DNA from: Pelomonas sp046294815
GTDB lineage: Bacteria; Pseudomonadota; Gammaproteobacteria; Burkholderiales; Burkholderiaceae_C
Direction: 5' to 3'
Assembly: GCA_046294815.1 (NCBI GenBank)
Contig: JBKBOJ010000032.1
Location: forward strand, 1-34,701
Length of the DNA: 34,701 bases
Part shown: positions 17,280-25,218 of the stretch, in pieces
How positions within the stretch are numbered: the stretch's first letter is position 1
How the letters are laid out: every line of letters starts with the position of its first letter
The notes under the pieces: generated by a model
Database searches by the model: none
Seen by the model: only the letters and a program-made list of their open reading frames with translations
What the model was told of the DNA's origin: nothing
Made by a program: the position numbers and the translations under genes

Positions 17280-18461
17280 TCATTCGAGTTGGGCTGCCTT
17301 GTGCAGCGCGCGCAGCACGCTGGCGTTGATCTCGCCAGCGCCGATCATCAAGGCCTCGGCGCGCTCGCGGTAGTCGAACACGCTCTCCGACTCGATGGCC
17401 CGCACCAGCTCCAGGTAGGGCTGGAAGGGGCCGCTGCCGTCCACCAGCGCCTGGCGCACCCGCTCGGGCACGGGGATGCTCTGCAGCAGCTTCTCGAACG
17501 GCGCCTTGAGCATGTGGTCCAGCAGCGAGAACAGGCCACAGATGAACATCTCGTCGCGCATCTCGCGCTCGTCCATGCCGCGCGCGAGTTCCTCCATCAG
17601 CAGGCCGCGGCGCAGCGCGCCGTACATGATGGGGCGCATGCTGTGGTCCTTGCTGGCCGTGGTGAGCAGCAGCGCCAGCCAGCGCTTGAGCCGCGCATAG
17701 CCCAGCAGCATGATGGCGTGGCGGAAGCTGGACACCTCCACCGGCAGGCCGAAGGCGGCCGAGTTCATGTAGCGCAGCAGCTTGAAGGCCAGGCTGGGGT
17801 CACGCTTGAGCGTCTGCTCCAGGCGCTCGACATCCTCGCCGGCGTCGACGCGCGACATCAGCTCGACGATGACCTGCAGGTCGGTCGCGATCTCGGGTTT
17901 GGCGGCGCCGGCGGCTTCGAAGGGCCCATCCATGGGCCAGCCGATGACGGCATTGGCGCCGGCCTTGAAGGCCGCATCGACGGCGTCGGCGCCGCGGATG
18001 CCGGCGCAGACCAGCTCGGTGCCGGCCGGTGCGGCCTGGCCAGGATCCAGCACGACCTGTTTGAAGACGGCGGCGACGGCGGCGGGCAGCGGCTCATTCG
18101 GCAGGCCCCTGAGCAGGCCGCGGTGGCCGGCGCCCTTGAGTGCGGCGATGGTGTCGGCGTGAGCCGGATCGGCGGCGATGAAGGCGGGCATCTCGATCTG
18201 CGTGGGCTCGGCCGGCGGCTGGGCCAGAAGGGCAGTCAACAGGGCTTCGCCCTGCGGGCTGAGGATGGTGCCGCCCTTGGGGAAGGCGGCGGACAGCGCG
18301 GCCAGCAGCTCGGCGTGGTCGACCTTGGCGTCGGCGCGCAGCGGCACCAGCGTCAGCCGCGTGCCGGCGATGGCGCGCTGGCGGTCGATGACGGGCGCAT
18401 AGCCCAGGGCGATGCCGGACAGGATGGGGTGGTCGAGTGCTGCGGGGGTGTTGTCGGACAT
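17280..18461 (-). CDS. degenerate EAL-HDOD signalling protein
   Basis: Cytosolic 393-residue protein of the YuxH/CdgJ layout. The N-terminal ~190 residues look like an EAL domain (YAPVIDRQRAIAGTRL in place of the usual QPIFDR..., ELVCAGIRGADAVDAAFKAGANAVIG near the end) but have no EAL motif or metal ligands, so no phosphodiesterase activity is expected. The C-terminal HDOD domain (about 200-390, LEQTLKRDPSLAFKLLRYMNSAAFG, FRHAIMLLGYARLKRWLALLL, FICGLFSLLDHML) lacks HD catalytic residues, as is normal. Vibrio members of the family control motility. ATG at 18461 was preferred over an upstream start giving an Arg-rich extension. It lies 108 bases downstream of flgL on the same strand and heads the HisKA_2/ANTAR genes. 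Confidence 0.85.
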   Translation of the reverse strand: MSDNTPAALDHPILSGIALGYAPVIDRQRAIAGTRLTLVPLRADAKVDHAELLAALSAAFPKGGTILSPQGEALLTALLAQPPAEPTQIEMPAFIAADPAHADTIAALKGAGHRGLLRGLPNEPLPAAVAAVFKQVVLDPGQAAPAGTELVCAGIRGADAVDAAFKAGANAVIGWPMDGPFEAAGAAKPEIATDLQVIVELMSRVDAGEDVERLEQTLKRDPSLAFKLLRYMNSAAFGLPVEVSSFRHAIMLLGYARLKRWLALLLTTASKDHSMRPIMYGALRRGLLMEELARGMDEREMRDEMFICGLFSLLDHMLKAPFEKLLQSIPVPERVRQALVDGSGPFQPYLELVRAIESESVFDYRERAEALMIGAGEINASVLRALHKAAQLE

Positions 18462-18525
18462 GGCGCGGCGCGGGGGGCGATGAATGCGGCAGTCTGCCAC
18501 GCCCCATCGCCACCCTGGGCGTCAT

Positions 18526-18544
18526 GGCGTGACAGCTTCACGCC
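18526..18544. terminator. hairpin between flgL and the HDOD gene
   Basis: Perfect 7-base stem GGCGTGA/TCACGCC with loop CAGCT, just after the flgL stop. No T-run follows on the minus strand, so termination would be weak or Rho-assisted; it may serve only as a transcript-end stabiliser. Confidence 0.35.
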
Positions 18545-18569
18545 GGGGCCGGGCGGCCCGCGGTCGGCG

Positions 18570-19781
18570 TCAGGTGATGTACTGGAACAGCGACATGCGT
18601 TGCACCAGCGCATAGGTTTTCAGCGCCGTGTCGTAGCCCGTCTGCTGGTTCTGGAACTCGGAGATGGCCTTCACCACGTCCAGGTCCTCGGCGGCGCTGC
18701 GCTCCTCGGCGCTGTACTGTTTGAGCGCGGCCAGCCGGCTCTCGGTGCCGTCGAGGTTGTTGAGCCGCTCGCCGACCTGGCTGCGCACGTTCTGCAGCTT
18801 GCCCAGGACGGCGTCGATGTCGCGCAGCCGGCCGGCGTTGCTCTGCTGGATCTGGGCGTTGTTGCGCAGCGGCGTCTTGAGCTCGCGGATGGCGCGGTCC
18901 AGCACGTCGAAGACCTTGAGGTCGTCGGTGGCCGGCGCGACGCTGAAGCTGTCACCATCGGCCGGCGCGCCGGAGATGGCCATGGCCATGCCGTCGAACT
19001 CGATGCTCTGGCCGGGCGTAAAGGCGCCAGCGGCCACGCCGGTGCCGGTGTCGAGGTTGGTGACCGTGTAGGTCTGCGCCGGCGCGGTGCCAACGATGTC
19101 GATGCGGTAGTTTTGGCCGGTCAGCAGCGCCGGGTTGGTGACGCGGCCTGAATCGATCCAGCCACTGGCCGGCTGGGTGGGGTCGATGCTGTTGGGGTTG
19201 GCCTCGGTGACGAAGCTGCCGTTGCCGCTGCGGGCCTGCTCCCAGGCGGCGCGGCCGTCCACCGTGAGCTGGAAGCTGTCGAGGTTGCCGGTCTGGATGG
19301 TGCCGGCCACGCCCACGTAGGACACGCCGCCGGCCTGGTCCAGGAAGGGCGGGCTGGACGAGCCCTGGCCCGAGAACACATAGCCGCCGGCGCCGTCTGG
19401 CCGGTTGGCGATGGCCAGCAGCTGGTCGCGCAGGCCCTTGAGCTTGTTGGCCAGGCTTTGCCGTTCGGCGTCGGAGTAGCTGGCGTTGCCGGCGGCGACC
19501 AGGGTCTCGCGCGCCTGCTGCAGCAGCTCGTTGGCGTCACCCAGCGCGGACTCGGCCAGCGTCATGCTGTTGCGGCTGGCCTCCAGCGCGCGCTGGTTGG
19601 CTTCGACGCGGCCGATGGAGGCCAGTGCCCGCTCGGCGCGCGCAGCGCCGGTGGGGTCGTCGCTGGCCAGCGCCACGCGCTTGCCGGAGGTGAGCTGCTG
19701 CTGCTGCTGCTGAAGCGCGTTCTGGCGCCGCTGCAGGTTGGCGATGGACGCCTCGTACAGGTTGGCGGTGGCGAGTCTCAT
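18570..19781 (-). CDS. flgL: flagellar hook-filament junction protein FlgL
   Basis: Forms the second junction zone between hook and filament and is exported by the flagellar type III system. The 403 residues keep both flagellin-like coiled-coil ends: N-terminal RLATANLYEASIANLQRRQN...LTSGKRVALASDDPTGAARA and C-terminal VVKAISEFQNQQTGYDTALKTYALVQRMSLFQYI. The middle is the variable exposed domain. A run of six Gln codons (CAG)6 lies just before LTSGKRV. It follows flgK by three bases and ends the flg operon. Confidence 0.96.
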   Translation of the reverse strand: MRLATANLYEASIANLQRRQNALQQQQQQLTSGKRVALASDDPTGAARAERALASIGRVEANQRALEASRNSMTLAESALGDANELLQQARETLVAAGNASYSDAERQSLANKLKGLRDQLLAIANRPDGAGGYVFSGQGSSSPPFLDQAGGVSYVGVAGTIQTGNLDSFQLTVDGRAAWEQARSGNGSFVTEANPNSIDPTQPASGWIDSGRVTNPALLTGQNYRIDIVGTAPAQTYTVTNLDTGTGVAAGAFTPGQSIEFDGMAMAISGAPADGDSFSVAPATDDLKVFDVLDRAIRELKTPLRNNAQIQQSNAGRLRDIDAVLGKLQNVRSQVGERLNNLDGTESRLAALKQYSAEERSAAEDLDVVKAISEFQNQQTGYDTALKTYALVQRMSLFQYIT

Positions 19782-19784
19782 GGA

Positions 19785-21767
19785 TTACCTCTGCGCAATG
19801 CGCATCAGTTCGTCGAACAGGCTCTGTGCCGTCTGCAGCACCTTGGCAGCGGCCTGGTAGCCCTGCTGGAACTGCATCAGCCGCGCGGCTTCCTCGTCGA
19901 GGTTGACGCCGGCCAGTGCGGTGCGGCTGGCCTCGGCTTCGGCAGCCACGGTGGCGGACACGTTGGCCAGGTAGCTGGCGCTCTGCACGCGCGCGCCCAC
20001 CTCGCTCATGGCAGCGGCGTAGGCGTCGTTGAGGGTGGCACCGGCGGTGATGCTGCCGTCGGCCAGCAGCTGCCGGCCCACGAAGGCCTCGGCCTGGATG
20101 TTCAGGAAGGCCTTGGCGTTGCCGTTGTTGGTGGCGGTGTAGAGCGTGGGGTTGATGCTGACGCGGTCGCCGCTGCGCGGCACGCCGTTGGTGCGCAGCT
20201 CGAAGCCGAGGTCGATGCCCAGCGCCGGCTGGTTGCCGATCGCCTGGCCCGACTTCCAGGTGCCGGGCAGCACGGTGCCGTCGACCAGCGTCAGCGTGTA
20301 GGACACCGCCGTGGGGTCGGTCGGGTCGGCGGCACCGAATTCCAGTGTCATGGGCGCACGCGAGGCGTCAAAGCTGGGGTTGACGGCGTAGATGCTGTCG
20401 ATGCTGAGCGTGCCGGTGTTGTTCACGGCGGTCGAGGCCGTCAGCGGTGAGGCTGCAGCGATGCCGTTGGGGCTGTCCAGCACGCGGCGCATCTCGATGG
20501 CCGCCTGGCCCACCGGCTCGATGAGGAAGCTCTCGCCGCTGGCCGGCGGGGCCGGCGTGAAGCTGAGGCGGAAGCCGTCGATGGTGTCGCCGTCGTTGAC
20601 CGTGCGCACCAGACCGTCGGACAGGCGCTTGAGCTCGTAGCTGCCCGGCGCGCTGGACGTCAGCATGTAGCTGCTGGCCTGCAGCTGGCTCGGGTTGACG
20701 ATGCTGGCCTGCACGCCGCTGATGTAGCTGCCGTCCGGATTGCGCAGGTTGGTGGTGGCTGGCAGGGTGCGCGGGGCGGCGACGCTGAAGATGGGCGCGC
20801 CGCGGCCCGGCGGGTTGGACAGGTCCAGGCCAAGCGCGTTTTGCTCGTTGACGCGGGTGCCGATGGCTGCGGCCAGCTGACCCAGCAGGTTGCGTGCGTC
20901 CTGCAGGTCGCGGTTCTGAAAGTTCAGCAGCGCTGTCATGGAGCCGCCGGTCAGCACGCTCTCGTCCAGCGAGCGGCTGTGACCGCCCTCGAGCATGGAC
21001 AGCCGGGCGCGCTGCGAGTCGTAGGGGTCGGCCGTGACCTGCAGCGACGAGGCCAGGCTGCCCAGCACCAAGCGCTGTCCGCCGCCAATGAAGACGCCAA
21101 CCGTGCCGTCGTCGGCGGGCAGCGTGCTGACCGCGACGTACTCGCTGAGCTCGCGGATCAGGCGCTCGCGCTGGTCCAGCAGGTCGTTGGGGTCATGGCC
21201 GGTGCCGCGCGTGCGAGCCACCTGGTCGTTGACGTTGGCGATCTGCTTGGCCAGCTCGTTGACCACGGTGACGCTGGCCCTGAGGTCGCTGACGACGCCG
21301 GCCTGCAGGTCCGCCAGCTGCTGGCCGGCATTGGAGAAGCGGGCGGCCAGCTCGCTCGCGCGACCCAGCACCACCTGGCGCGCCGAAGGGTCGCTGGGCC
21401 GGCTGGTCACGTCCATCATCGCGTTGAGGAACTGGCTGGCGGCATGGCCCAGGCCGTCGGTGCCAGGCAGAAAGATCTTCTCCAGGCGCGACAGCTGTTC
21501 GGCCCGTGTCGCGTCGGCGGCAGCGGTGGCCTTGGAGGTGGCGGCCTCTTTGGTCAGGAACTCGTTGTGCGCGCGCACGACGGTCTGCACGTCCACGCCC
21601 TTGCCGAAGAAGCCGGCGCCGGTGTATTGGCCCGGCGAGGTCGTCAGCACCACCGACTGGCGCGAGTAGCCCGGCGTGTTGGCGTTGGCGATGTTCTGCC
21701 CGATGGTTTGCAAGGCCGCCTGGTTGGCGAACATCGCGCGGGCGCCGACGGTGAGCAATCCGGCCAT
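19785..21767 (-). CDS. flgK: flagellar hook-associated protein 1, FlgK
   Basis: First hook-filament junction protein, exported by the flagellar secretion system. The 660-residue length is normal. The N-terminus LLTVGARAMFANQAALQTIGQNIANANTPGYSRQ contains the rod/hook family motif ANxNTPGYSRQ, and the C-terminus VNLDEEAARLMQFQQGYQAAAKVLQTAQSLFDELM is the matching helix. The central part is the variable domain. It starts 11 bases after flgJ; any separate class 3 promoter would lie inside flgJ, and I saw no sigma-28 motif there. Confidence 0.96.
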   Translation of the reverse strand: MAGLLTVGARAMFANQAALQTIGQNIANANTPGYSRQSVVLTTSPGQYTGAGFFGKGVDVQTVVRAHNEFLTKEAATSKATAAADATRAEQLSRLEKIFLPGTDGLGHAASQFLNAMMDVTSRPSDPSARQVVLGRASELAARFSNAGQQLADLQAGVVSDLRASVTVVNELAKQIANVNDQVARTRGTGHDPNDLLDQRERLIRELSEYVAVSTLPADDGTVGVFIGGGQRLVLGSLASSLQVTADPYDSQRARLSMLEGGHSRSLDESVLTGGSMTALLNFQNRDLQDARNLLGQLAAAIGTRVNEQNALGLDLSNPPGRGAPIFSVAAPRTLPATTNLRNPDGSYISGVQASIVNPSQLQASSYMLTSSAPGSYELKRLSDGLVRTVNDGDTIDGFRLSFTPAPPASGESFLIEPVGQAAIEMRRVLDSPNGIAAASPLTASTAVNNTGTLSIDSIYAVNPSFDASRAPMTLEFGAADPTDPTAVSYTLTLVDGTVLPGTWKSGQAIGNQPALGIDLGFELRTNGVPRSGDRVSINPTLYTATNNGNAKAFLNIQAEAFVGRQLLADGSITAGATLNDAYAAAMSEVGARVQSASYLANVSATVAAEAEASRTALAGVNLDEEAARLMQFQQGYQAAAKVLQTAQSLFDELMRIAQR

Positions 21768-21778
21768 GGTTCAGGTCC

Positions 21779-22645
21779 TCAGGCGAGCGTGCTCTGCACG
21801 CGCTGGGTCGTCTGGATGGCGCGCGCGATCTTGTCGGCATAGGCCGGGTCGGTCGCGTAGCCGGCCTGCTGCAGGCCGCGCGCGAAGCCGACAGCGTTGC
21901 CGCTTTGTGCCTGGGCGACCACCTTGGCATAGCGCTCGTTGCTGCTCAGCAAGCGTGCGTAGTCCTGGAAGGCCTCCTCGTAGCTGCCGTAGGCGCGGAA
22001 CTTGGCCGTCACCGTCACGGCCTGGCCGTTGATGACTTCGGTGGTGCGCACGTCCACGGTCTTGCCGGTCCAACCGGGTGTGGCCTTGATGCCGAAGAGG
22101 TTGTGGCTCTTGCTGCCATCGGCAGCGGTGATCTCGCGCTTGCCCCAGCCGCTCTCGTGGGCGGCCTGGGCCACCATGAAGCTCGCCGGGATGCCAGTGG
22201 CGGCGGACGCCGCACGGGCGGCAGCATCGTGCTTCTGGATGAAGGTCTGCACGTGGCTGGGAATGCCCTTGGTGGCCAGGGCTGGCAGCGCCTGCGCCAG
22301 CGTGGTCTGGCTGGCGCGCCTGACGGCCTCGGGGCTCAGGTCCGGCATGCCCATCTGGCGTGCCAGCTGCTTCTGGATGGCCTCGGACAGCCCGCCGGGC
22401 AGGCCGGCCATCTTGCCGGCGAACTGGGTGTCCAGCATTTCCGTGCCCAGTTGCGTCGCGTCGTTGTCCAGCATGCCGCTGGCCAGCGTGGACGCGCGCA
22501 TGCTCTTCATGACCTCCTGCATGAACAGTGCCTCGAACTGCCGCGCGGTCTCGCGGATGCTGGCCTTGGGGTCGCGCGCGGCCTGGGCCTTGAGGGCATC
22601 GAGGCTGCCCAGGCCCTGGCCGGCGATGGCTTGGAACGACGGCAT
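21779..22645 (-). CDS. flgJ: FlgJ rod cap with peptidoglycan hydrolase domain
   Basis: Bifunctional assembly factor: the N-terminal rod-binding domain (about 20-110, ARQFEALFMQEVMKSMRASTLASGML...) caps the growing rod, and the C-terminal glucosaminidase domain (about 140-288, MVAQAAHESGWGKREI, SHNLFGIKA) opens the peptidoglycan. The catalytic Glu is in AAHESGWG. The 288 residues match the dual-domain form of beta/gamma-proteobacteria. Its ATG overlaps the flgI stop by one base (TGATG), showing translational coupling. Confidence 0.96.
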   Translation of the reverse strand: MPSFQAIAGQGLGSLDALKAQAARDPKASIRETARQFEALFMQEVMKSMRASTLASGMLDNDATQLGTEMLDTQFAGKMAGLPGGLSEAIQKQLARQMGMPDLSPEAVRRASQTTLAQALPALATKGIPSHVQTFIQKHDAAARAASAATGIPASFMVAQAAHESGWGKREITAADGSKSHNLFGIKATPGWTGKTVDVRTTEVINGQAVTVTAKFRAYGSYEEAFQDYARLLSSNERYAKVVAQAQSGNAVGFARGLQQAGYATDPAYADKIARAIQTTQRVQSTLA

Positions 22646-23751
22646 CAGATCACCTCAAGCTCGGCGTTGAGTGCGCCCGCGCTCTTCATGGCCTGCAGGA
22701 TGGCGAGCAGATCCTGGGGCGTGGCGCCCAACGAGTTCAGCGCCTTGACGACGTCGGACAGGCGCGCGCCGGCGGGCAGCTGGATCAGGCTGCCGGGCTC
22801 CTGGCGGATCGCGATGTCGGCCTTCTCGGCCACGGTCGTCTGGCCGCCAGACAACGGGCCCGGCTGGCTGATGATCGGCGTTGAGCTGATGGTGACCGAC
22901 AGGCTGCCGTGTGCGACCGCGCATGCCGACAGCGTGACGGCCTGGTTCATCACGACGGAGCCGGTGCGCGCGTTGATGACGACGCGGGCCGCCGGGGTGG
23001 CGGCGTCGATGGGCAGGTTCTCCACGTCCGCCAGAAAGGCCACGCGCTCGTCCGGCGTGGCCGGCGCCTTCACGCGCACCACGCGCCCGTCCAGCGCCTG
23101 GGCCACGCCGGCGCCCTTGGCCTTGTTGATGGCCTGGGCCACGGCGCGGGCGGTGGCGAAGTCGCTGCTGTTGAGGTCGAGTTGGATGAAGTCGCCCTGG
23201 CTCAGTGGCGTGGGCACCGAGCGCTCCACCAGCGCGCCTGCCGGAATGCGGCCGGCGCTGAGGTGGTTGATCTGCACCTTGGAGCCGCCGGCTGATGCGC
23301 CGGCACCGCCCACCACCAGGTTGCCCTGGGCGATGGCGTAGATCTGGCCGTCGGCGCCACGCAGCGGCGTGGCGATCAGCGTGCCGCCGCGCAGGCTCTT
23401 GGCATTGCCGATGGAGGAGACGTTGATGTCCAGCTGCTGCCCCGGCTGAGCGAAGGGCGGCAGCGAGGCCGTCACCATGACGGCGGCGATGTTGCGCGGC
23501 TGCATGGTCACGCCTTGGGGCAGCAGCACGCCGAACTGCTGCAGCATGGCCGTGAGGCTCTGGCCGGTGAAGGGGGCCTGCGTGGTCTGGTCGCCCGTGC
23601 CGTCCAGCCCGACGACCAGGCCATAGCCGGTCAGCGGGTTGGAACGCACGCCGGCCACCGACGCCACTTCCTTGATGCGGGCGGCTTGGGCAGGCGCCAC
23701 GGGCGCCAGCACCACGGCCAGGCTGAGGAGGAGGGCTTGCAGGATCTTCAC
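22645..23751 (-). CDS. flgI: flagellar P-ring protein FlgI
   Basis: Builds the P ring around the rod in the peptidoglycan layer; exported by Sec. The 368 residues begin with a signal peptide (about 1-23, MKILQALLLSLAVVLAPVAPAQA) and continue RIKEVASVAGVRSNPLTGYGLVVGLDGTGD, the family hallmark. The start codon is GTG, the only in-frame choice that keeps the signal peptide, with no good Shine-Dalgarno. Unlike in most flagellar operons, flgH is not directly upstream: a 2.5-kb stretch with two opposite-strand genes intervenes. Confidence 0.96.
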   Translation of the reverse strand: MKILQALLLSLAVVLAPVAPAQAARIKEVASVAGVRSNPLTGYGLVVGLDGTGDQTTQAPFTGQSLTAMLQQFGVLLPQGVTMQPRNIAAVMVTASLPPFAQPGQQLDINVSSIGNAKSLRGGTLIATPLRGADGQIYAIAQGNLVVGGAGASAGGSKVQINHLSAGRIPAGALVERSVPTPLSQGDFIQLDLNSSDFATARAVAQAINKAKGAGVAQALDGRVVRVKAPATPDERVAFLADVENLPIDAATPAARVVINARTGSVVMNQAVTLSACAVAHGSLSVTISSTPIISQPGPLSGGQTTVAEKADIAIRQEPGSLIQLPAGARLSDVVKALNSLGATPQDLLAILQAMKSAGALNAELEVI

Positions 23752-24129
23752 TCGGCGGATTCTGCGGATGCTTGAGCCCGCCGAGCCGCGGAAAAGGGCG
23801 CGGACTGCCGGTCATTTCAGCACTGCGCACCGGCGATTCATGCCCAGGGGGCGGTGAGCCCTGCAAGCTTGTGCTCAGCTGTGCGCCAGGGTTGCCTGCC
23901 ACCATGACGACGCCATTGACGCGCTGCCGTGTCGCCGGCGCCGGGCGCGTGCATAGCGCTCGAACCGCGGTTTAGCGCGCGCCAACAGGCCTGGATGCAA
24001 GGGTGAACCCTGAAGATGTGCGGGAAATCACCGAGCGTGGCCACCCCCGCCCGCAGGGGGGAGGGACAGGTTTCTGAATGTGTGGATCAGTAAAGTTTTG
24101 TGTATCGACCGCGCTGAACCCGATCTGCC
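23752..24129. promoter_or_regulatory. 378-base divergent gap between flgI and glycosyltransferase gene
   Basis: No gene is supported. It should hold the promoter of the plus-strand glycan cassette and perhaps a secondary promoter for flgIJKL. Seen in it: a C5/G5-6 hairpin around GCCCGCA (24044-24061), then the only AT-rich stretch (24071-24105), which contains TAAAGTTT (24091-24098), identical to the enteric sigma-28 -35 element. The matching -10 is poor and lies very close to the ATG at 24130. Confidence 0.4.
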
Positions 24130-25218
24130 ATGCCTCCACCCGTCGAACCGTTGACCCTGGTTCACGTCGTCTTCTCATCCCGCATCGCCGGCGGTGAACG
24201 CCACTGCATCGACCTCGCCAACGCCCAGGCGGACCTGGGCCATCGGGTGCACGTCATAGGCGCTGCCGGATCGGCAGTCCAGGCCCTGCTGTCGCCCGCA
24301 GTGCGCTTCCATGGCCTGGCCCTGCCGCTGATGCGGGGCTGGCGGGTTGCCGCGCTGGTGCGTCGGCTGCGTGCGGATGTCTGCCATGGCCACCTCGGCC
24401 CGGCGTGCAAGGCGGTTGCCCATGTCCGCGGTGCGGCCCGCGTGGGCACGCTGCATGTGGGCTACAAGGCCCACCATCACGCCCGGCTTGACGGCCTGGT
24501 GTGTGTGAACCGGGCGCAGCACGACAAGCTGCCGGCGGGTGCTCCATTGGCCAGCGTCATCTACAACTGGGCGCCCGAGCCTGAGCCGGCCGCCGCCCGG
24601 CCGACCGATCTGCGGGCGGAACTGGGCCTGGCGCCCAACCAGATGCTCGTCGGCAGCGTCGGGCGCTTGCACCCGAGCAAGGGCATGGACTTGCTCATCG
24701 AGGCGTTCAAGGCGCACGCCCCAGCGGACGCCGTGCTCGCCATCCTGGGCGAAGGGCCGGATGAATCGCGGCTGCGCAGCTTGTCCGCCGGCGATGGCCG
24801 CATCCGGCTGCTGGGCTATCGCAGCGACGTCGATCAAGCGCTGCAGGCCTTCGACCTGTTCGTGTCGCCGTCGCGCGAGGAGGCTTTCCCCTTGGCCATC
24901 CTCGAGGCCATGCGCGCCGGCCGGCCGGTGCTGTCCACCTCGACCCAGGGCCCCTGCGAGATGCTCGCTGGCCAGCCGGCGCGGCTGACGCCCGTGGGCG
25001 ATGTCGCCGCGCTGGGTGTCGCGCTGGCCGAGGAGCTGGCCCGGCTGCGGCAGCTGGCGCCGGCTGAACGTCGGGTCAGCTACGCCACGGCCGCGTACGA
25101 CCGCAGCCATGCGGTGGCGCGCACGCTGGGCTTCTATCGCGACGTGATGCTGCACCGGGCCGCGTGCGCCCGGACGCGCGCGGAGCAGCACGAGGTTTAC
25201 GCCGGCTGGCGGGCCTGA
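24130..25218 (+). CDS. family 4 glycosyltransferase (GT4, GT-B fold)
   Basis: Retaining glycosyltransferase of 362 residues that transfers a sugar from a nucleotide donor; donor and acceptor are not predictable. The N-terminal Rossmann half has HVVFSSRIAGGERHCIDLANAQ, the GG loop of GT4 enzymes. The C-terminal half has VGSVGRLHPSKGMDLLIEAF and the E-x7-E donor motif in SREEAFPLAILEAMRAGRPVLST (about residue 255). No membrane helix. No Shine-Dalgarno is visible before the ATG. It runs opposite to the flagellar genes, in the middle of them, and its stop overlaps the next start (TGATG), so both products probably work together on one glycan. An LPS-type acceptor is as likely as a flagellar one. 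Confidence 0.92.
   Translation: MPPPVEPLTLVHVVFSSRIAGGERHCIDLANAQADLGHRVHVIGAAGSAVQALLSPAVRFHGLALPLMRGWRVAALVRRLRADVCHGHLGPACKAVAHVRGAARVGTLHVGYKAHHHARLDGLVCVNRAQHDKLPAGAPLASVIYNWAPEPEPAAARPTDLRAELGLAPNQMLVGSVGRLHPSKGMDLLIEAFKAHAPADAVLAILGEGPDESRLRSLSAGDGRIRLLGYRSDVDQALQAFDLFVSPSREEAFPLAILEAMRAGRPVLSTSTQGPCEMLAGQPARLTPVGDVAALGVALAEELARLRQLAPAERRVSYATAAYDRSHAVARTLGFYRDVMLHRAACARTRAEQHEVYAGWRA

Noticed and set aside
14828..17329. Long plus-strand open frames (also 1111-3141, 6601-7818, 16680-19151 and others) opposite real genes.
   Set aside because: They are antisense to genes with clear domains, have His/Gln/Ala/Arg-rich nonsense composition and no recognisable family.
23751..23778. TCAAG-N14-GCCGAGT on the minus strand at the flgI start, resembling a sigma-28 promoter.
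   Set aside because: The -10 half overlaps the GTG start codon, so transcription would begin inside the signal peptide. The match is also only partial.
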